Of a stretch of 64,000 nt of DNA, positions 33,887 through 46,183 are shown one piece after another (position 1 is the first letter of the stretch; every line of letters starts with the position of its first letter). Both the position numbers and the translations under genes were made by a program. The notes beneath the pieces are model-generated. The model was not told where the DNA came from. It searched no databases and saw nothing but the letters and a program-made list of their open reading frames with translations. Source of the stretch: Papaver somniferum (Eukaryota; Streptophyta; Magnoliopsida; Ranunculales; Papaveraceae). The stretch lies in assembly GCF_003573695.1 (NCBI RefSeq), contig NC_039364.1, positions 237,130,777 to 237,194,776 of the forward strand, given 5' to 3'.

Positions 33887-36578
33887 AGTGGTGCGATGAG
33901 TGTGGATATAATCGAAGTTAGAAGTGGGGATGTTCGGTTTTCTGCGGGTAGCGGAATTTGTGGTTTCGAAGGATTTGATGTTTTCAATATTCAAGTATGA
34001 AGGATTTGAAGTTTTCAAATATTTGAAGATGCATAGATTGATGTTGTCAAGCTTTCAGATTTGAAGGGTTTGATGTTATCAATTTTGGGTATGAAGCAAG
34101 TTAAAGTGTTTTGGAAGAATGGGATGCTTTGATATTCCACATTTGTTTTTGGTAGTGCTCTACATCGAAGGATTTGGCGTTATACTTCTTGAAGCATATA
34201 ACCCTATGCATTCCGCATAACTCCACGTAAGTATTTGTGTAACTATTTTGGTTAGTTGATTGTGTATTTTACTTCGTTTCGTATGAGGCTCTTGTGGACT
34301 ATTTTGGAAGACCAAGTTTGTTTTCGTTTGGGTGTGTTTGCTTTGCAAATCACGTTTTGAGAAATCAAGAGCGTCGTGGTCGAGATACAAGTTTCGGTTT
34401 GTATGTTGGTTAAAGTAAAGAAGACAATTTTTAGTGTGTCAAATTTTTATTATTGTTTTGGTACGAAGGATACAAGTTTGATATCGGTCGTCATCAGTTA
34501 GATCATATTGTTGTTAATCTTTTGACCTAAAAAGTCGAAGGATGTTAAGAAGAAGTTAGACTCAAAGTTTTTTGTGGCTTCAATTGCATAAGGAAGTGAA
34601 GATTCGGTGAGATTTTTTTTGAAGATTTCGTTTTGGGAATTGTTGATCGTTATCAAGGATCAACATGTTTCGGTTTCGAAGAGTTTAATTTTGTTTGGAG
34701 TACTTGTTGCGCGTTGGCTACAAGTAATTTGAAGTGTGGATCGTTTGATGAGACGTGGTATGTTTTGGACTTCGTATACGGGGATTTCAGTTGTGGTGGA
34801 GCTATGGTTTCTTATGAAACAATTTTGTTAACACAAGTTATGGAATATGCATCTTAGGCATATGATTAAAAAAAGGGTTATTTTGTTGTGTTTCTGTGAA
34901 CATCATAGCTTCGAAGGGCGTGTACCTTTGGAGAGTGACATGGCTACAGGTTTGGGTATCATTATGTTTCGTATACATGATACGTTTAGTGGCATCTATT
35001 TGGGTGTTTAGGGCATCTTTCTTATTGTTTCTGAGAGAGATGCCAAGTAGATTGTGACCTTTGTTTCGATGATGTTTTGGCGGAGGATTTTGGCAGTGTA
35101 TCAGGGATCATCGAAGTGGTTTGAAGTGCAAGACCGTTTTGAAGGAAAAAAAAAAGGTTGGTCTTTTAGTGTTGATACGTTCCAATTTGGAGGTGAAGAC
35201 CCATTTTAGAGGAACAAGGTATCATTTGGGCACTTTATAAGTTTAGGTACAATTCTAGATTTGGTGTAGAAAGCGATTTTATCGCACACTACTTTGAGAA
35301 AGCACTGTGCATGTTGTTCAAGTTTCTTGGACAAGTTTGGGGTTAATTTTTCAGTGCGCTATCTCGTGAACCTTTTATCATCTAATGTTATTTGGTTAAG
35401 TACTTCTGGATAGTGATCAAGTTTTGGTTGCCAAGTTTATTTATCGCAAGAGGAAATAGTTTTGGTGTTAGTGTTTAAGAAGGTGTTCTTTCTTTAGTAT
35501 TTCAGAAGCTGTTTGTAATTATTGATCAGTTTTGAACTCTCAGTGGAGATTTATGTTATAGCAGTGATGATGATTTGAGAGGTTTTTGGTTTTGGAGAGC
35601 AGTGTGTTCCCTTTGCTCATCTACTACAAATGTTGAGATTTCGGTTTCAATAGTACAAAGGCGGTAGAAAATGAGATCACAGATTTCTTTTGAGAAGTCT
35701 ATTCAACAATAATTTAGTTTTATCATCCTTTGCTTCTCAGCTTAGCGTGAGAAGTTAGCATTATTGTCTTGGATAGTTACTTAAGAACTTATTACGGTTG
35801 CTTAAGAGTAAGAAGACAATGAGTGAGTACAAAAAGCGTTTTGGATATTTTCTTGGGAGCTGGTGGAGTTTCCTAAGGTTAAGAAGACGGTTGGGTGTGT
35901 TTGGGTATTTACATTTTTTGAAGGATGATTGCCACATCTTGTTTGGAACAGTTACGTACTGGTGCACATTTTTGGGGTAAGTTTGACTAAAGGATATGCA
36001 CAAGATGGAGTGTGATTGTTATGAAGTTTTTCCTCTTTGGTTAATCACATTTCTATAAGAGTCCTGTTAGTTTTTAGTGTGGCGGTTAGACTTAGTCAAC
36101 GAAGTCGAACTGCATTCTTTCCTGGAGATTTGGTGGAGGACATTAATTTGTCACAGCCCGTTTGGTTTGATGTTGTTGGTTTAGTTTGGAAGTTTGGTAT
36201 GTCAGCTTTTGGAGTCTCTGGTTTTTTTGTTCACCTAGTTAGTGATTTTATGAAGTTTGACATGTTTGGTTTCTTCGCATCTCTTTACTCGTTTTCGGGG
36301 ATATGCTCATGGAAAATAGCAAGTTCAGTTTTATTGCTTTAAGAAGCAATTGAGTTTAGAGTTTTGACATGAAGTAGTTTTTTGTTCTGCTGAGAAGACA
36401 CTTGTGCAGAAGTTTGAACAAGATTTGTTGACTTCGGTCATTTGGGGGTTAAGTTGGTACTTGATCCAGTTTGCTCGTCGTTGAGATCCTTTTGAATGCT
36501 CAGGCGATTGTCGTGGTTTGAAGATCGGTTCATATTAGTGGAATCTTTACCGAGGTGGAGATTTGTTGAAACATCGAC
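33887..36578 (+). other. Gene-less interior of the nested element
   Basis: The segment starts AGTGGTGCGATGAG, a degenerate match to the tRNA-Met primer site TGGTATCAGAGC. The rest is T/G-rich with scattered short frames and no protein family I can name. Confidence 0.6.
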
Positions 36579-36589
36579 AAGGTGGAGAT

Positions 36590-37396
36590 TGTTAGATAAT
36601 TGTCGGTATTTTGGAAGGTTCCGGAAAATTCCGGAACATACTAGAAATCCTTTGTGTAGAGAAACACAAGGTTTCCTAGTTTAGGTTGATTTTCATATTT
36701 AGATAGGTTACCTAAATAACAATAGGTTTCCTAGTTGGTTAGAGTTTCCTTTTCCAAGGAGACTAATACTTGGGAATCAAGTTTGTGACTCCTATATAAG
36801 GAGGTCTAGGCTATGTGTTTAGACATGGAATTCTTAATGGAATTTTAGAGGTTTTCTAGAGAGTTAGAAAATACACAATGTAGTTCTCTAAAGTCTTTAG
36901 GGATTCCATCCCACCACTTGGGGTGGAATTTTAGGGAAGAGAAGATCGTCGTGTTTGTTGATGGTGGAATATCATCGTTGGTGTTGGAAGATACATCGTT
37001 TAGAAGGAGATCATCTCGGTTATGTGAGATAAGTATTATCTTGTTTGGTTAGACATTATTCGGCAATATTGGAGCGTTTTATTCATGAGAATTATTTTAG
37101 GGTTTATGATCAACATAATGTTGAATCGTAGTTTGTTGATTGATTTATCAATCGTTAAGTGTGTAATTCTCTGTTTAGTGGTTCCATAATAATGAAGAAG
37201 TCGTAACCGTTTCTATGGATGTAGGCATATTGCCGAACCATGTTAAGTCTTGTGTGCTTTACTTATTGCTTCTTATGTGTGTTTGCATCGTATATCTTTC
37301 ATTCTACGTCGATCCAAAGATCTAGTTTCTTGTGGGTTAGTTGTTGTTAGATTTTCCCAACAAGTGGTGCGGTTAGTTTGGCTATCTCTCACAACA
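36590..37396 (+). repeat. 3' LTR of the nested element
   Basis: Same length as the 5' LTR (807 bp) and ends at the same CACAACA. Sequence after it returns to the copia 3' region. Confidence 0.9.
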
Positions 37397-37924
37397 AATA
37401 CTTCGTCTCAACGAAAATCACTCCCCCTTACATAATGATCCGAAAACCATATTTATTTGTAGTGTGAAGTACATATTAGTTCTCCCCCTTTTTGTCAATA
37501 AAATTGGTAAAGGTATGAAAACGGGATCCTAATGAAAATTTTCATGGAGACACTTCAAGACAAAAGAAAAGTACATATCAACTTTGTTTAGATGCAAACA
37601 TAAAGCCGAAGCTAAATGCATTCATCACGGAGTTTATAAAGATACAAGATAAATCCCCAAATATTCCACAACCGCACTCCCCACAAAGATATGGCAATTA
37701 AACGCAAGTTCAAAAGAACTCTCCCCCATTTGATGTCATTCCCGAAAGAACAACAAGAGCGACCTTACTTTTACTAGAAAAGAAGGATTTCAAGATAGCA
37801 CTAAGATACTTAGAAGATACATCTACTTAGAAACAAATATGGAAAAATACTTTACACCTCAAGAAGTTCCAAACTCAATTTCCCAAAGGATCTAGATAAG
37901 AGTAGGGGCAAGAGTTATGGAAGA
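37397..37924 (-). other. Copia 3' non-coding region with repeated polypurine motifs
   Basis: Together with 32761-33079 this is the stretch between RNase H and the 3' LTR. It holds CTCCCCCTT-type tracts (AAGGGGGAG on the minus strand) at 37421, 37482 and 37721. No envelope-like gene is present. Confidence 0.6.
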
Positions 37925-39430
37925 CTAATGTACCATAACGACACCAATAGACTGCCGTAGGTGTTGAAACGTAGCAGTATCTAATGGTTTGGTGAGAATA
38001 TCAGCCAATTGTTGTTCTGAGGGCATAAATTCCATATTAATGATACCATTTTCATAAAGATCTCGGATAAAATGATACCTTATGTCAATGTGCTTAGTCC
38101 TTGAGTGCTCAACTGGATTTTCTGTTATGCGAATTGCACTGGTGTTGTCGCATAAAATTCTCATTATTCTAGTGTTGATTCCATAAACAACAAGCATTTG
38201 TTTCATCCATAGAAGTTGAGTACAAAATGAGCCTGCAGAGATGTATTCTGCTTCACATGTTGAGAGGGATTGTGAATTTTGTTTCTTGCTATGCCAAGCT
38301 ACAAGATTCAGTCCTACATAGTAGAAACCCCCTGACGTACTTTTTCTATCTTCCACACATCCTGCCCAATATGCATATGAATAGGCAGTAAGATCAGTGT
38401 TAGTATCAAAAGTGTAAGATAGACCATACCCTGCAGTATGATTAATGTAGCGTATAATTCTTTTTGCAGCTGCAAGATGAGATTCTTTTTGGTTTGCCTG
38501 GAACCTAGCACAACAACCAACACTAAAAGCAATATCAGGTTGAGTAGTTGTAAGATATAAAAGGCTTCCAATGATAGATCGATAGAGTTTTTGATCCACA
38601 TTTACTCCTTTATCATCCCGATGCAGTTTACCAGTGGTAGGCATAGGAGTTAGTTTAGGAGTGGACTTATCAAGGCCAAATCTTGAGACAAGATCCTTAG
38701 AATATTTTTCTTGAGATAAGTAAATTCCATCCTTGTGTTGTTAAATTTGTAAACCCAGAAAGAATTTTAATTCACCAACATTGCTCATTTCAAACTCCTT
38801 TCTAAGAGACACTCTTGTGCAAGTTTCTCCGATGTTGATCCATAGATGATATCATCTACATAAACTTGAGCGATCACAACATCTTTTCCATTCCACTTGG
38901 TAAACAGTGTTTTATCAGCTCCTCCTCTCGAAAAACCTTTCCCAAGCAGAGATGAGGTCAGTTTTTCGAACTAGGCTCGAGGTGCTTGTTTTAAACCATA
39001 TAGCGCCTTATTGAGTTTAAGGACGTGATCTAGGAAGTCGGGGTTTTAAAATCCCTAAGGTTGAGATACATAGACTTCTTCCTTTAAAGTTCCGTTTAAA
39101 AAAACGGATTTGATGTCCATTTGAAATAGCTTTACCTTAAGAAAACAAGCATGAACTAATAACAATCTAATGGACTCAAGGTGTGCCACATGAGAAAAGG
39201 TTTCGTCAAAGTCGATTCCTTCGATTTGTGAGTATCCTTGAGCGACAAGTCTTGCTTTGTTTCAGACAATTGTGCCACACTCATCAGACTTGTTCTTAAA
39301 TATCCACTTGGTGCCAACTATATTGACATTTGGAAGACAAGGTACAAGCTTCCATACGTCTTGCCTTTGGAATTGATTTAACTCTTCATGCTCGCCCATA
39401 AGGGATCACTACGAGCTTCATCAATATTCC
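37925..39430 (-). pseudogene. Copia reverse transcriptase and RNase H
   Basis: The 239-codon frame 37925-38644 encodes the end of RT (YRSIIGSLLYLTTTQPDIAF) and RNase H (AYSYAYWAGCVEDRKST, CEAEYISAG, LADILTKPLD). Upstream, in changing frames, lie the catalytic YVDD (38851-38862), KLNKALYGLKQAPRA and the [10 protein letters not shown] palm region near 39130. Several stops and frameshifts lie between 38645 and 39430. The RNase H part looks intact, although YAYWAG departs from the usual DADWAG, so the first catalytic Asp appears to be changed to Tyr. Confidence 0.88.
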
Positions 39431-41182
39431 TTGGTTCTACATGTGAAAGATAACAACCAAAATTGCATAGATTTTGAAGTTGTCCTCTAGTCTTTGCAGT
39501 AGAATCTCTTCCTCCAATGATATTATTGGGATCATGGTTTCTTTGAACCTATAGGTGTCGTTGAGGGACACGTTCTTGTTCAACAGGAACAGTCTGATCA
39601 GTGTTTTTCTCCTCGTCACTAGAAAGATCAGGATCAGTGACTGTGGGTACAACTTCAACTGAATCCGAAACTTATTTGACTTTCTAAATTGTCTCAGTTG
39701 GAGGCAATTCATCAGGAGAAAAATCATGATGAAATTCGCTAATATCATTAATGATAACGTTAGCGGACTCCATCATTACTTGGGTTCTGAGATTAAATAC
39801 TCGAAAACTACGACTATCAGAAGCATAGCCCAAAAAGATACCTTCATCGCTTTTAGTATCAAATTTCCCTCCTTGTTCTCGATCTTTAGGATGTAGCACT
39901 TACTTCCAAACACTCTAAGATAGTGTAGGTTGGGTTTTCTACCATATCACAACTCATATGGAGTGTTTAGGGTTTTAGACCGTAGATAAACACGGTTGAT
40001 CAAGTAACATGTTGTGAACACAGCTTCTCCCCAAAATCTTAGAGGTAAGTTTTTGTTATGGAGCATAACTCTGGCCATTTCCTGAATATTCCTATTCTTT
40101 ATTTCTGCAACTCCATTGGGTTGAGGAGGAATAGGTGGTGAGTATTGTTGAATAATCCCCAGTTTGTCACAGAATTCAAATACTTTGGTGTCCTTGAATT
40201 CAGTGCCACGGTCGCTTCTAATATTCGTTAGTTTACGACCTTGTTCATTCTGGATCCTATTAACAATAATCTTAAATTCACCAAGGGTTTCATTCCTATG
40301 AGCTATGAAAGCTACCTAAGTGAATCTGGTGTAGTCATCTACCATAACTAAAGCATACTTCTTTCCTCCAATAGTAGTTTGTTGTATTGGTCCGAAGAGA
40401 TCCATATGAATTAAATCAAGTGGGGCCTTAGTGAGAATATCTCGAGATGATTTATGGTGAACTTTCGTTTGTTTACCCTTTTGACAGGCACCACATACAC
40501 CGTCAATCTTTGCATTGATTTTGGGAACACCTCTAACAAGTTCTTTGTTAATGATCTTAGTTAAAAGACGATAATTGATGTAACCAAAACGCTCATGCCA
40601 AAGATGTGTAGATTCCACCTTAGTCAAATTGCAACAATTGTTAAACTGAGCATCAAGGAGATAACAGTTATTTTTGCCACGAGTTCCTTGAAAAATTACT
40701 TTTCCAGTTTTGTCTACAATGTCACATCCATTTGCATTGAAGACAACTTTATGGCCTTTGTCACAAATTTGACTAATAGAAAGAAGATTTGCAATCATAC
40801 CTTTGACTTATACTACATCATGGATTTCTGGAACACTGAGAAGCTTGATTGTACCCTTCTTTCTAATGTAGAAACAACTCCCATCTCCGAAGGTAACTGG
40901 TCCTCCTTCAAATTGACTAATGGAGATAAACCACGAAAGGTCACCAGTCATATGTTGGCTACAACCACTGTCAATAAACCATTGGAAGGGTGATGTTGAT
41001 TTTAAGGCAAAGGCTCCCATACTAACACTACTTTCCTGTTTAGGATTTCTTGTTAGTCTTGTACACTTTTTTAGATAAGTAAACAGTTGTTCAGCTTTTT
41101 TGTGGAGATTGCTCGCAATTTTTATAATTTTCTGAAAACGTGTACATGTATGTTGATTGTGATTGTGAGACTCACAAAACAT
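39431..41182 (-). pseudogene. Copia protease and integrase
   Basis: Minus-strand frames give, in order, the protease loop WFIDSGCSQHMTGDLSWF (about 40930-40985), the integrase zinc region HLWHERFGYINY with CGACQKGK, and the catalytic start MDLFGP ... VDDYTRFT (40316-40420). The rest of the integrase core is decayed between 39900 and 40316. Conserved C-terminal sequence is seen again at 39684-39899 (GYASDSRSFRVFNLRT). Frame changes at about 40800, 40316 and 39690 prevent a full product. Confidence 0.85.
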
Positions 41183-41535
41183 ACAAGGGCCAACATCAAC
41201 AATCTTAATTGAGAAGTTCTTCCTTCTATCAAGTTTCTCAAAGCATCAACTTTGTTTAACACTTGACTTAATATGATCCTTTAGAGAGGAATCAAACGAG
41301 TTATTCATCAATACTGAAGAATTTTTGACAGACGTCAAATTCTTATGCTTCGCAATTATTGCGGCAAGATCATGGTTGATCTGAATTTATTCATCCAACT
41401 TCCTTTGAAGAATAACAAGGGTTTTAGAACATTCCCTAAAATTATGGTTTATTCCTGGTGAAGCGTTTATAGAGACTTTACTGTCCATCTAGTCAGATCA
41501 CCACAAACACAGACTTCTGAGGTCTTAACGTGTTT
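41183..41535 (-). pseudogene. Short gag remnant of the copia element
   Basis: Only about 350 bp separate the protease from the primer site, where a gag gene of roughly 1 kb or more would be expected. The visible tail encodes CMFCESHNHNQHTC, a degenerate zinc-knuckle-like motif. Most of gag has been deleted. Confidence 0.6.
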
Positions 41536-41553
41536 TCCTTCTCTGATATTAAT
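41536..41553 (-). promoter_or_regulatory. Copia primer-binding site
   Basis: Directly inside the 5' LTR the minus strand reads ATTAATATCAGAGAAGG. This matches the initiator tRNA-Met complement TGGTATCAGAGC, with GG changed to AA. Confidence 0.65.
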
Positions 41554-44005
41554 TGAAAAGGCGGGGGTACAACAACCTCACCCAATATTTAGATTAGTAA
41601 TCTGTATGGACTAACTCTAATATACTTTTAAGAGAATCAACTAGACAGTCATACTCAATCTTAATAAAAGTATATCAAGGAGTTAATATCTCTATCTCTC
41701 GATTTCATCTTTACTCAAGCAAATGGAAATTCGCGAGTCTTTATCAAATACTAGAGAGATAAACTTGGATGGTACCAAAGACCAATATCCAAGTGTCAAT
41801 CAAAGTAAATCAATAACCAAAGCTTCGATATTTTAATTGATTGATCTCAACGCACAACCTGTGATATTTCAATTATATAACAAAATATAATGCGGAATAG
41901 AAATAACACAGACACCGGAAATTTTGTTAACGAGGAAACTGCAAATGCAGAAAAACCTCGGGACCTAGTCCAGATTGAACACCACACTGTATTAAGCCGC
42001 TACAGACACCAGCCTACTACAAACTAACTTCGGTTTGGACTGTAGTTGAACCTTAATCAATCTCACACTGATTCAAGGTACAGTTGCGTTCCTTACGTCT
42101 TTGATCCCAGCAGGATACTACGCACTTGATTCCCTTAGCTGATCTCACTCACAACTAAGAGTTTCTACGACCCAAAGTCGAAGACTTCAATAAACAAATC
42201 TGTATCACACAGAAAACTCTATGATAATAGATAAATCTGTCTCCCATAGAAAAACCTATGAGTTTTGTTCCGTCTTTTGATAAATCAAGGTGAATAGGAA
42301 CTAATTGATAACCCAGACTTATATTCCCGAAGAACAGCCTAGTATTATCAATCACCTCACAATAATCTAAATCATATGGCAGCGAAACTAAATATTGTGG
42401 AATCACAAACGATGAGACGAAGATGTTTGTGATTTCTTTTTATCTCGCCCTATCGGAGATATAATCTCAAGTCAATTATTCAATTGAACTCCTACAATAG
42501 AAAATGGAAAGATCAGATCGCCCAACTACAAGAAAGTAGTTTCGTCTGGCTTCACAATCCCAATGAAGTCTTTCAGTCGTTAACCTACAGGGTCTCGAGA
42601 AGAAACCTAAGGTTAAAGGAGAATCGACTCTAGCAAAAACCAACAGGTATCACACAGGAGGTGTGGGGATTAGTTTTTCCAGTTGCTAGATGTCTCCTTT
42701 ATATAGTTTTAAAATCAGGGTTTGCAATCCAAGTTACCTTGGTAACAAAGCATATTCACTGTTAGATGAAAAACCTGATTCAACCAAGTTAATATCTTTC
42801 AACCGTTAGATCGAAACTTATCTTGTCACACACAAATGAAATTTATTCATTTAGGTTTGAGTAACCGTACCTAAAAATGTACACTTAGTTGGTTCACAAA
42901 TAGTTAACCAATGGTTAGCCATATGAGCACTTTCATATTAATTGTATTCATCTTTCTCATAAGTAGTTCAAATGACTCATAAGAACTAGTTCAAGAGTTA
43001 TTCAATTGCTTAGGTCTTTATTTTAGACACAATTGAAACAAAATCGGTTTGATTCACTTGAATCAATTCATGAACAATATAGCCACGGTTTGCAAAGATT
43101 TCATTCCTTATAATTTATTGTTTTAAGTTCATGAGCAATCGATTTGAGAAATAACCAGCTTGGGTACGCGTATGGGTATGCGTATCTTAGCTACCGGATT
43201 TGAGTTTACAAACTCAGCAGTAATTTTCGGTTCGAAAACTTCTGTGGGTACGCGTACGGGTATGCATACCTAAGGTGACTGGTTTACTAGTTTGCAAACT
43301 TACAAACTCAGCAGAAATTTTCGGTATGAAAACTTCCGTAGGTATGCATACGGGTACGCGTACTCAACATGTCTCCTTCACCAATACCGCATGAACACAT
43401 ATGCACGCACTTGGTTTCCGGCACATGGATTTATACACTAATGTGCGAAAACACTATATATGCTTATATCCATAGTTGGTAATCTCAACTCTACATTTCA
43501 ATCATTGAAACATTCTTCTATAATGTTATAACAGTCGTTATTCACGACTATCGTCATCAAAGCTATTTTCAAGATTGAAACATCTTCATGACTTGCGTCA
43601 CGGGTTAAGATGCAAATGGTTAAAGCAAAAGCTCATCAACACATATTTCGAGAAAAATATACGCGAGTAAACTCAGCTCGAAATAGCAAATGTGTATGTA
43701 TGAAACTATCATACTTATACGACTTTGTCTCAAGAGTAGGAGATATAATAGACTTTTGAGTGATAGATAAGTTCAAGTCTCCACATACCTTTTTGTCGGA
43801 TGAAGTTCCACTTATTCCTCGAGTAGTTCTTCGTCTTCGTAAGATGATCGTCATGGAGTCTGGATCTCAATTGCACTTAACTATCCTAGACCGAGACTTA
43901 GTCATAAGTAAAATAGAAATCAAGACATATAGTTTTGATTACTAATATTTACAAACATGCTTGATATAGCAAGGCATGCGAGTTCGACCGAGCAGTGCTC
44001 TAACA
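41554..44005 (-). repeat. 5' LTR of the copia element (copy D)
   Basis: 2452 bp, ends TGTTAGAGC...TTTTCA on the minus strand. It has a TATA box (CTATATAAA, minus, near 42698-42706) and a U3 array of GTACGCGTA/GGTATGCGTA motifs at about 43163-43365. Confidence 0.9.
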
Positions 44006-45920
44006 AGACCATGTAGCTACATGTTTGTTACTGATTCATATATTCTTAAACTACTAAATTCTCCATACAGATTTCGGAATATGTGGACAACTCATCCTGG
44101 TTTCATTCAGCTTGTAAAAGATTCTTGGAATGAGGAAATTAATGGTAATGCTATATTCATTTTTATGAATAAATTGAAAAGACTGAAAATTACCTTGAAG
44201 AAGTGGAATTGGGAGGTTTTTGGTGATGTGCAAGTGACTCTGAGACAAGCTGAAGAAAAGGTTGCTGAAGCAAATATTTTGTCTGATGCTGATCCTTATA
44301 ATATTGGGCTTCTAAACAATTATATTACTGGTAGAGGGATTAGAGACCTATCTACTCAAAATTATCACACATTGTTAAGTCAAAAAGCAAGAACCAACTG
44401 GATTAAATTTGGTGATGCTAATACTAAATTTTTTCATACTTCCATCAAGCTTAGGCGTTAAAAACTCTATAGTTGAATTTGAAGATGATTCTGGAAATAT
44501 TTTTACCAACCAGCTAGACATTGCTACATTACTTACCAATTACTTTGAGTCAAAATTCATAGCTCATCCAGTTCAAATATCTGAAACTCTTTTTGAATCA
44601 GTTCCCTCTTTAATAACTAATGAAGATAATAATTTCTTAGAACTGATTCTCACAGTAGAAGAAATTAAATTGGTTATTTTTTATTTGAACCAAGATGGAA
44701 CACCTGGTCCAGATGGATTCACTAGTGTTTTTTACAGAGTGGCTTGGAAAATTATTTGTGGAGACTTTATAGCTGCTATTCAATATTGTTGGTTCAACCA
44801 AATGATTCATGCAGGTCTAAATTCTAATTTTCTGATATTTTTACCTAAGATTAAAGGAGCTAAGAAAGTAAGTCAATTCGGACCTATTGGGTTGAGCAAT
44901 TTCTGTTTCAAGATTATTACCAAGATTATTACCAAGATTCTCACTACAAGAATGAATAAAATTATTGACAAGTTAATATCTCCACAGTAATGTGCTTTTA
45001 TTAAAGGGAGAAATATTCATGAACAGGTTCTTTTAGAATCTGAACTAGTTAATGAAATGAGTATCACAAGAAGAGGGGGAATGTGGGCTTAAAATTTGAC
45101 ATTTCACAAGCTTATGATACACTCAGCTGGGATTTCTTATTAGCTGCTTTGAAGAAATATGGTTTCTCTGATAGATTTTGTAACTGGATTTGGATACTTC
45201 TAAAACAACAAAGATATCAATCATGCTAAATGGAGGTCTTATTGGCTACTTTGGAGTTGGAAGGGGTGTAAATCAAGGTGATCCCCTATCACCTATACTC
45301 TATATCCTTGCTGCTGATGTGCTTAGTAGGAATATTTTTCAATTCATTTAGGGAAAAAAGATTCATCCTTTAGTAATCAGAAAAGGTATTTTTCTCTCCC
45401 ACTTATTCTTTGCAGATGACATCTTTATCTCCTGTAATGGTTGCAAAAAATCCTTATTTCATCTTAAGAATTTACTTATTGAATATCAAGTTGCTTCTGG
45501 CCAACTTGTTAGTGCTTCTAGGAGCAAGTGTTTTGTTGATGGTACTTCCACTAGCAGACAGTTACAGATTGCTGAATTTATGAACATGAATCTGTCTTGT
45601 TTTCCTGAAAATATAGGGGGGGTAATGCTTGTCCAAGGAAAAATCAAATCTTAACACCTGTGGTCTTTTGTTGGGATGTTGCAAAAAAAGATTAGCTACT
45701 CAGATAGGTAAATTTCTAAACTTTCAAGCCATAATTACTCTCATCAAATTTGTGTTAAGTAGTATTCTTATTTATAATATGTCTATTTATAAATGGCCAA
45801 AGAAAGTAATTGAAACTTTTGAAAGAATTATTAGAAATTTCTTGTGGAGTGGTAATGTTGATGAGAAGAAATTTGTAACTATATCATGGGATAAAGTTTG
45901 TTCTCCCCTTGAAGAATGAG
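44006..45920 (+). pseudogene. LINE endonuclease tail and reverse transcriptase
   Basis: Coding resumes exactly after the copia target duplication. FRFRNMWTTHPGFIQLVKDS and KKWNWEVFGDV are the linker typical of plant L1 elements. The RT follows: DGTPGPDGF, then LKFDISQAYDTLSWDFLL (first catalytic Asp), QGDPLSPILYILAADVLSRN, and FADDIFIS (45406-45420, catalytic pair). Stops or frameshifts occur near 44460, 44990, 45090, 45230, 45350 and 45640. The thumb region (SIYKWPKKVIETFERIIRNF) reaches 45920. It is complete in outline but dead. Confidence 0.88.
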
Positions 45921-46183
45921 GTCTTGGAATTAGAAGATTTGAGGATCTCAACAAAGCTCTGCTGATGAAATTACTATGGAGGAAAACATGGAAGATGGAT
46001 TGCTTATTATAAGAAATCATCTATTTGGCTTGGGATCAAATGGGTAATTCAGGATTTTGAGGAAAACACCAGATGGCTTGTTGGAAATGGGAGAAATATT
46101 TTTATCTGGCATGATGCCTGGATTCTTGACTCAAGATCATTAAATACTTTCCTGAAAATGAGTTTATTCAGCAGAACATCCAT

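Larger units (their letters stand above)
33080..37396 (+). mobile_element. Non-autonomous LTR retrotransposon nested in the copia element
   Basis: Two 807-bp LTRs (33080-33886 and 36590-37396; about 28 differences, roughly 96.5% identical) enclose 2.7 kb. Ends are TGTTAGATAA...CACAACA. Flanking 5-mers AATAT (33075-33079) and AATAC (37397-37401) are the target duplication with one change. A polypurine tract AAGGTGGAGAT (36579-36589) precedes the 3' LTR, fixing the plus orientation. The interior has no gag or pol; the longest frames are about 100 codons and match nothing. It would need proteins in trans. Removing it restores a continuous copia 3' region. Confidence 0.9.
30301..44005 (-). mobile_element. 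Ty1/copia retrotransposon (Sirevirus-like) inserted in the LINE
   Basis: The element begins TGAAAAAGCG and ends CTCTAACA on the plus strand, that is TG...CA, and is flanked by perfect 5-bp duplications AGACC (30296-30300 and 44006-44010). Its LTRs are 2.45 kb. On the minus strand the order is LTR, primer site, remnant gag, protease, integrase, RT, RNase H, a non-coding 3' region with repeated AAGGGGGAG motifs, LTR. Protease-integrase-RT order defines Ty1/copia. The repeated purine tracts and long LTRs suggest the Sirevirus group. A 4.3-kb gene-less LTR element is inserted at 33080-37396. Frameshifts make it non-functional. Confidence 0.92.

Noticed and set aside
33740..34000. 86-codon frame crossing the nested LTR end as a gag start
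   Set aside because: It crosses the LTR/interior junction and has no gag features; the copy in the 3' LTR diverges immediately.
41536..41553. tRNA gene at the copia 5' end
   Set aside because: The match is to the tRNA 3' end complement only, as expected of a primer-binding site; no cloverleaf is present.
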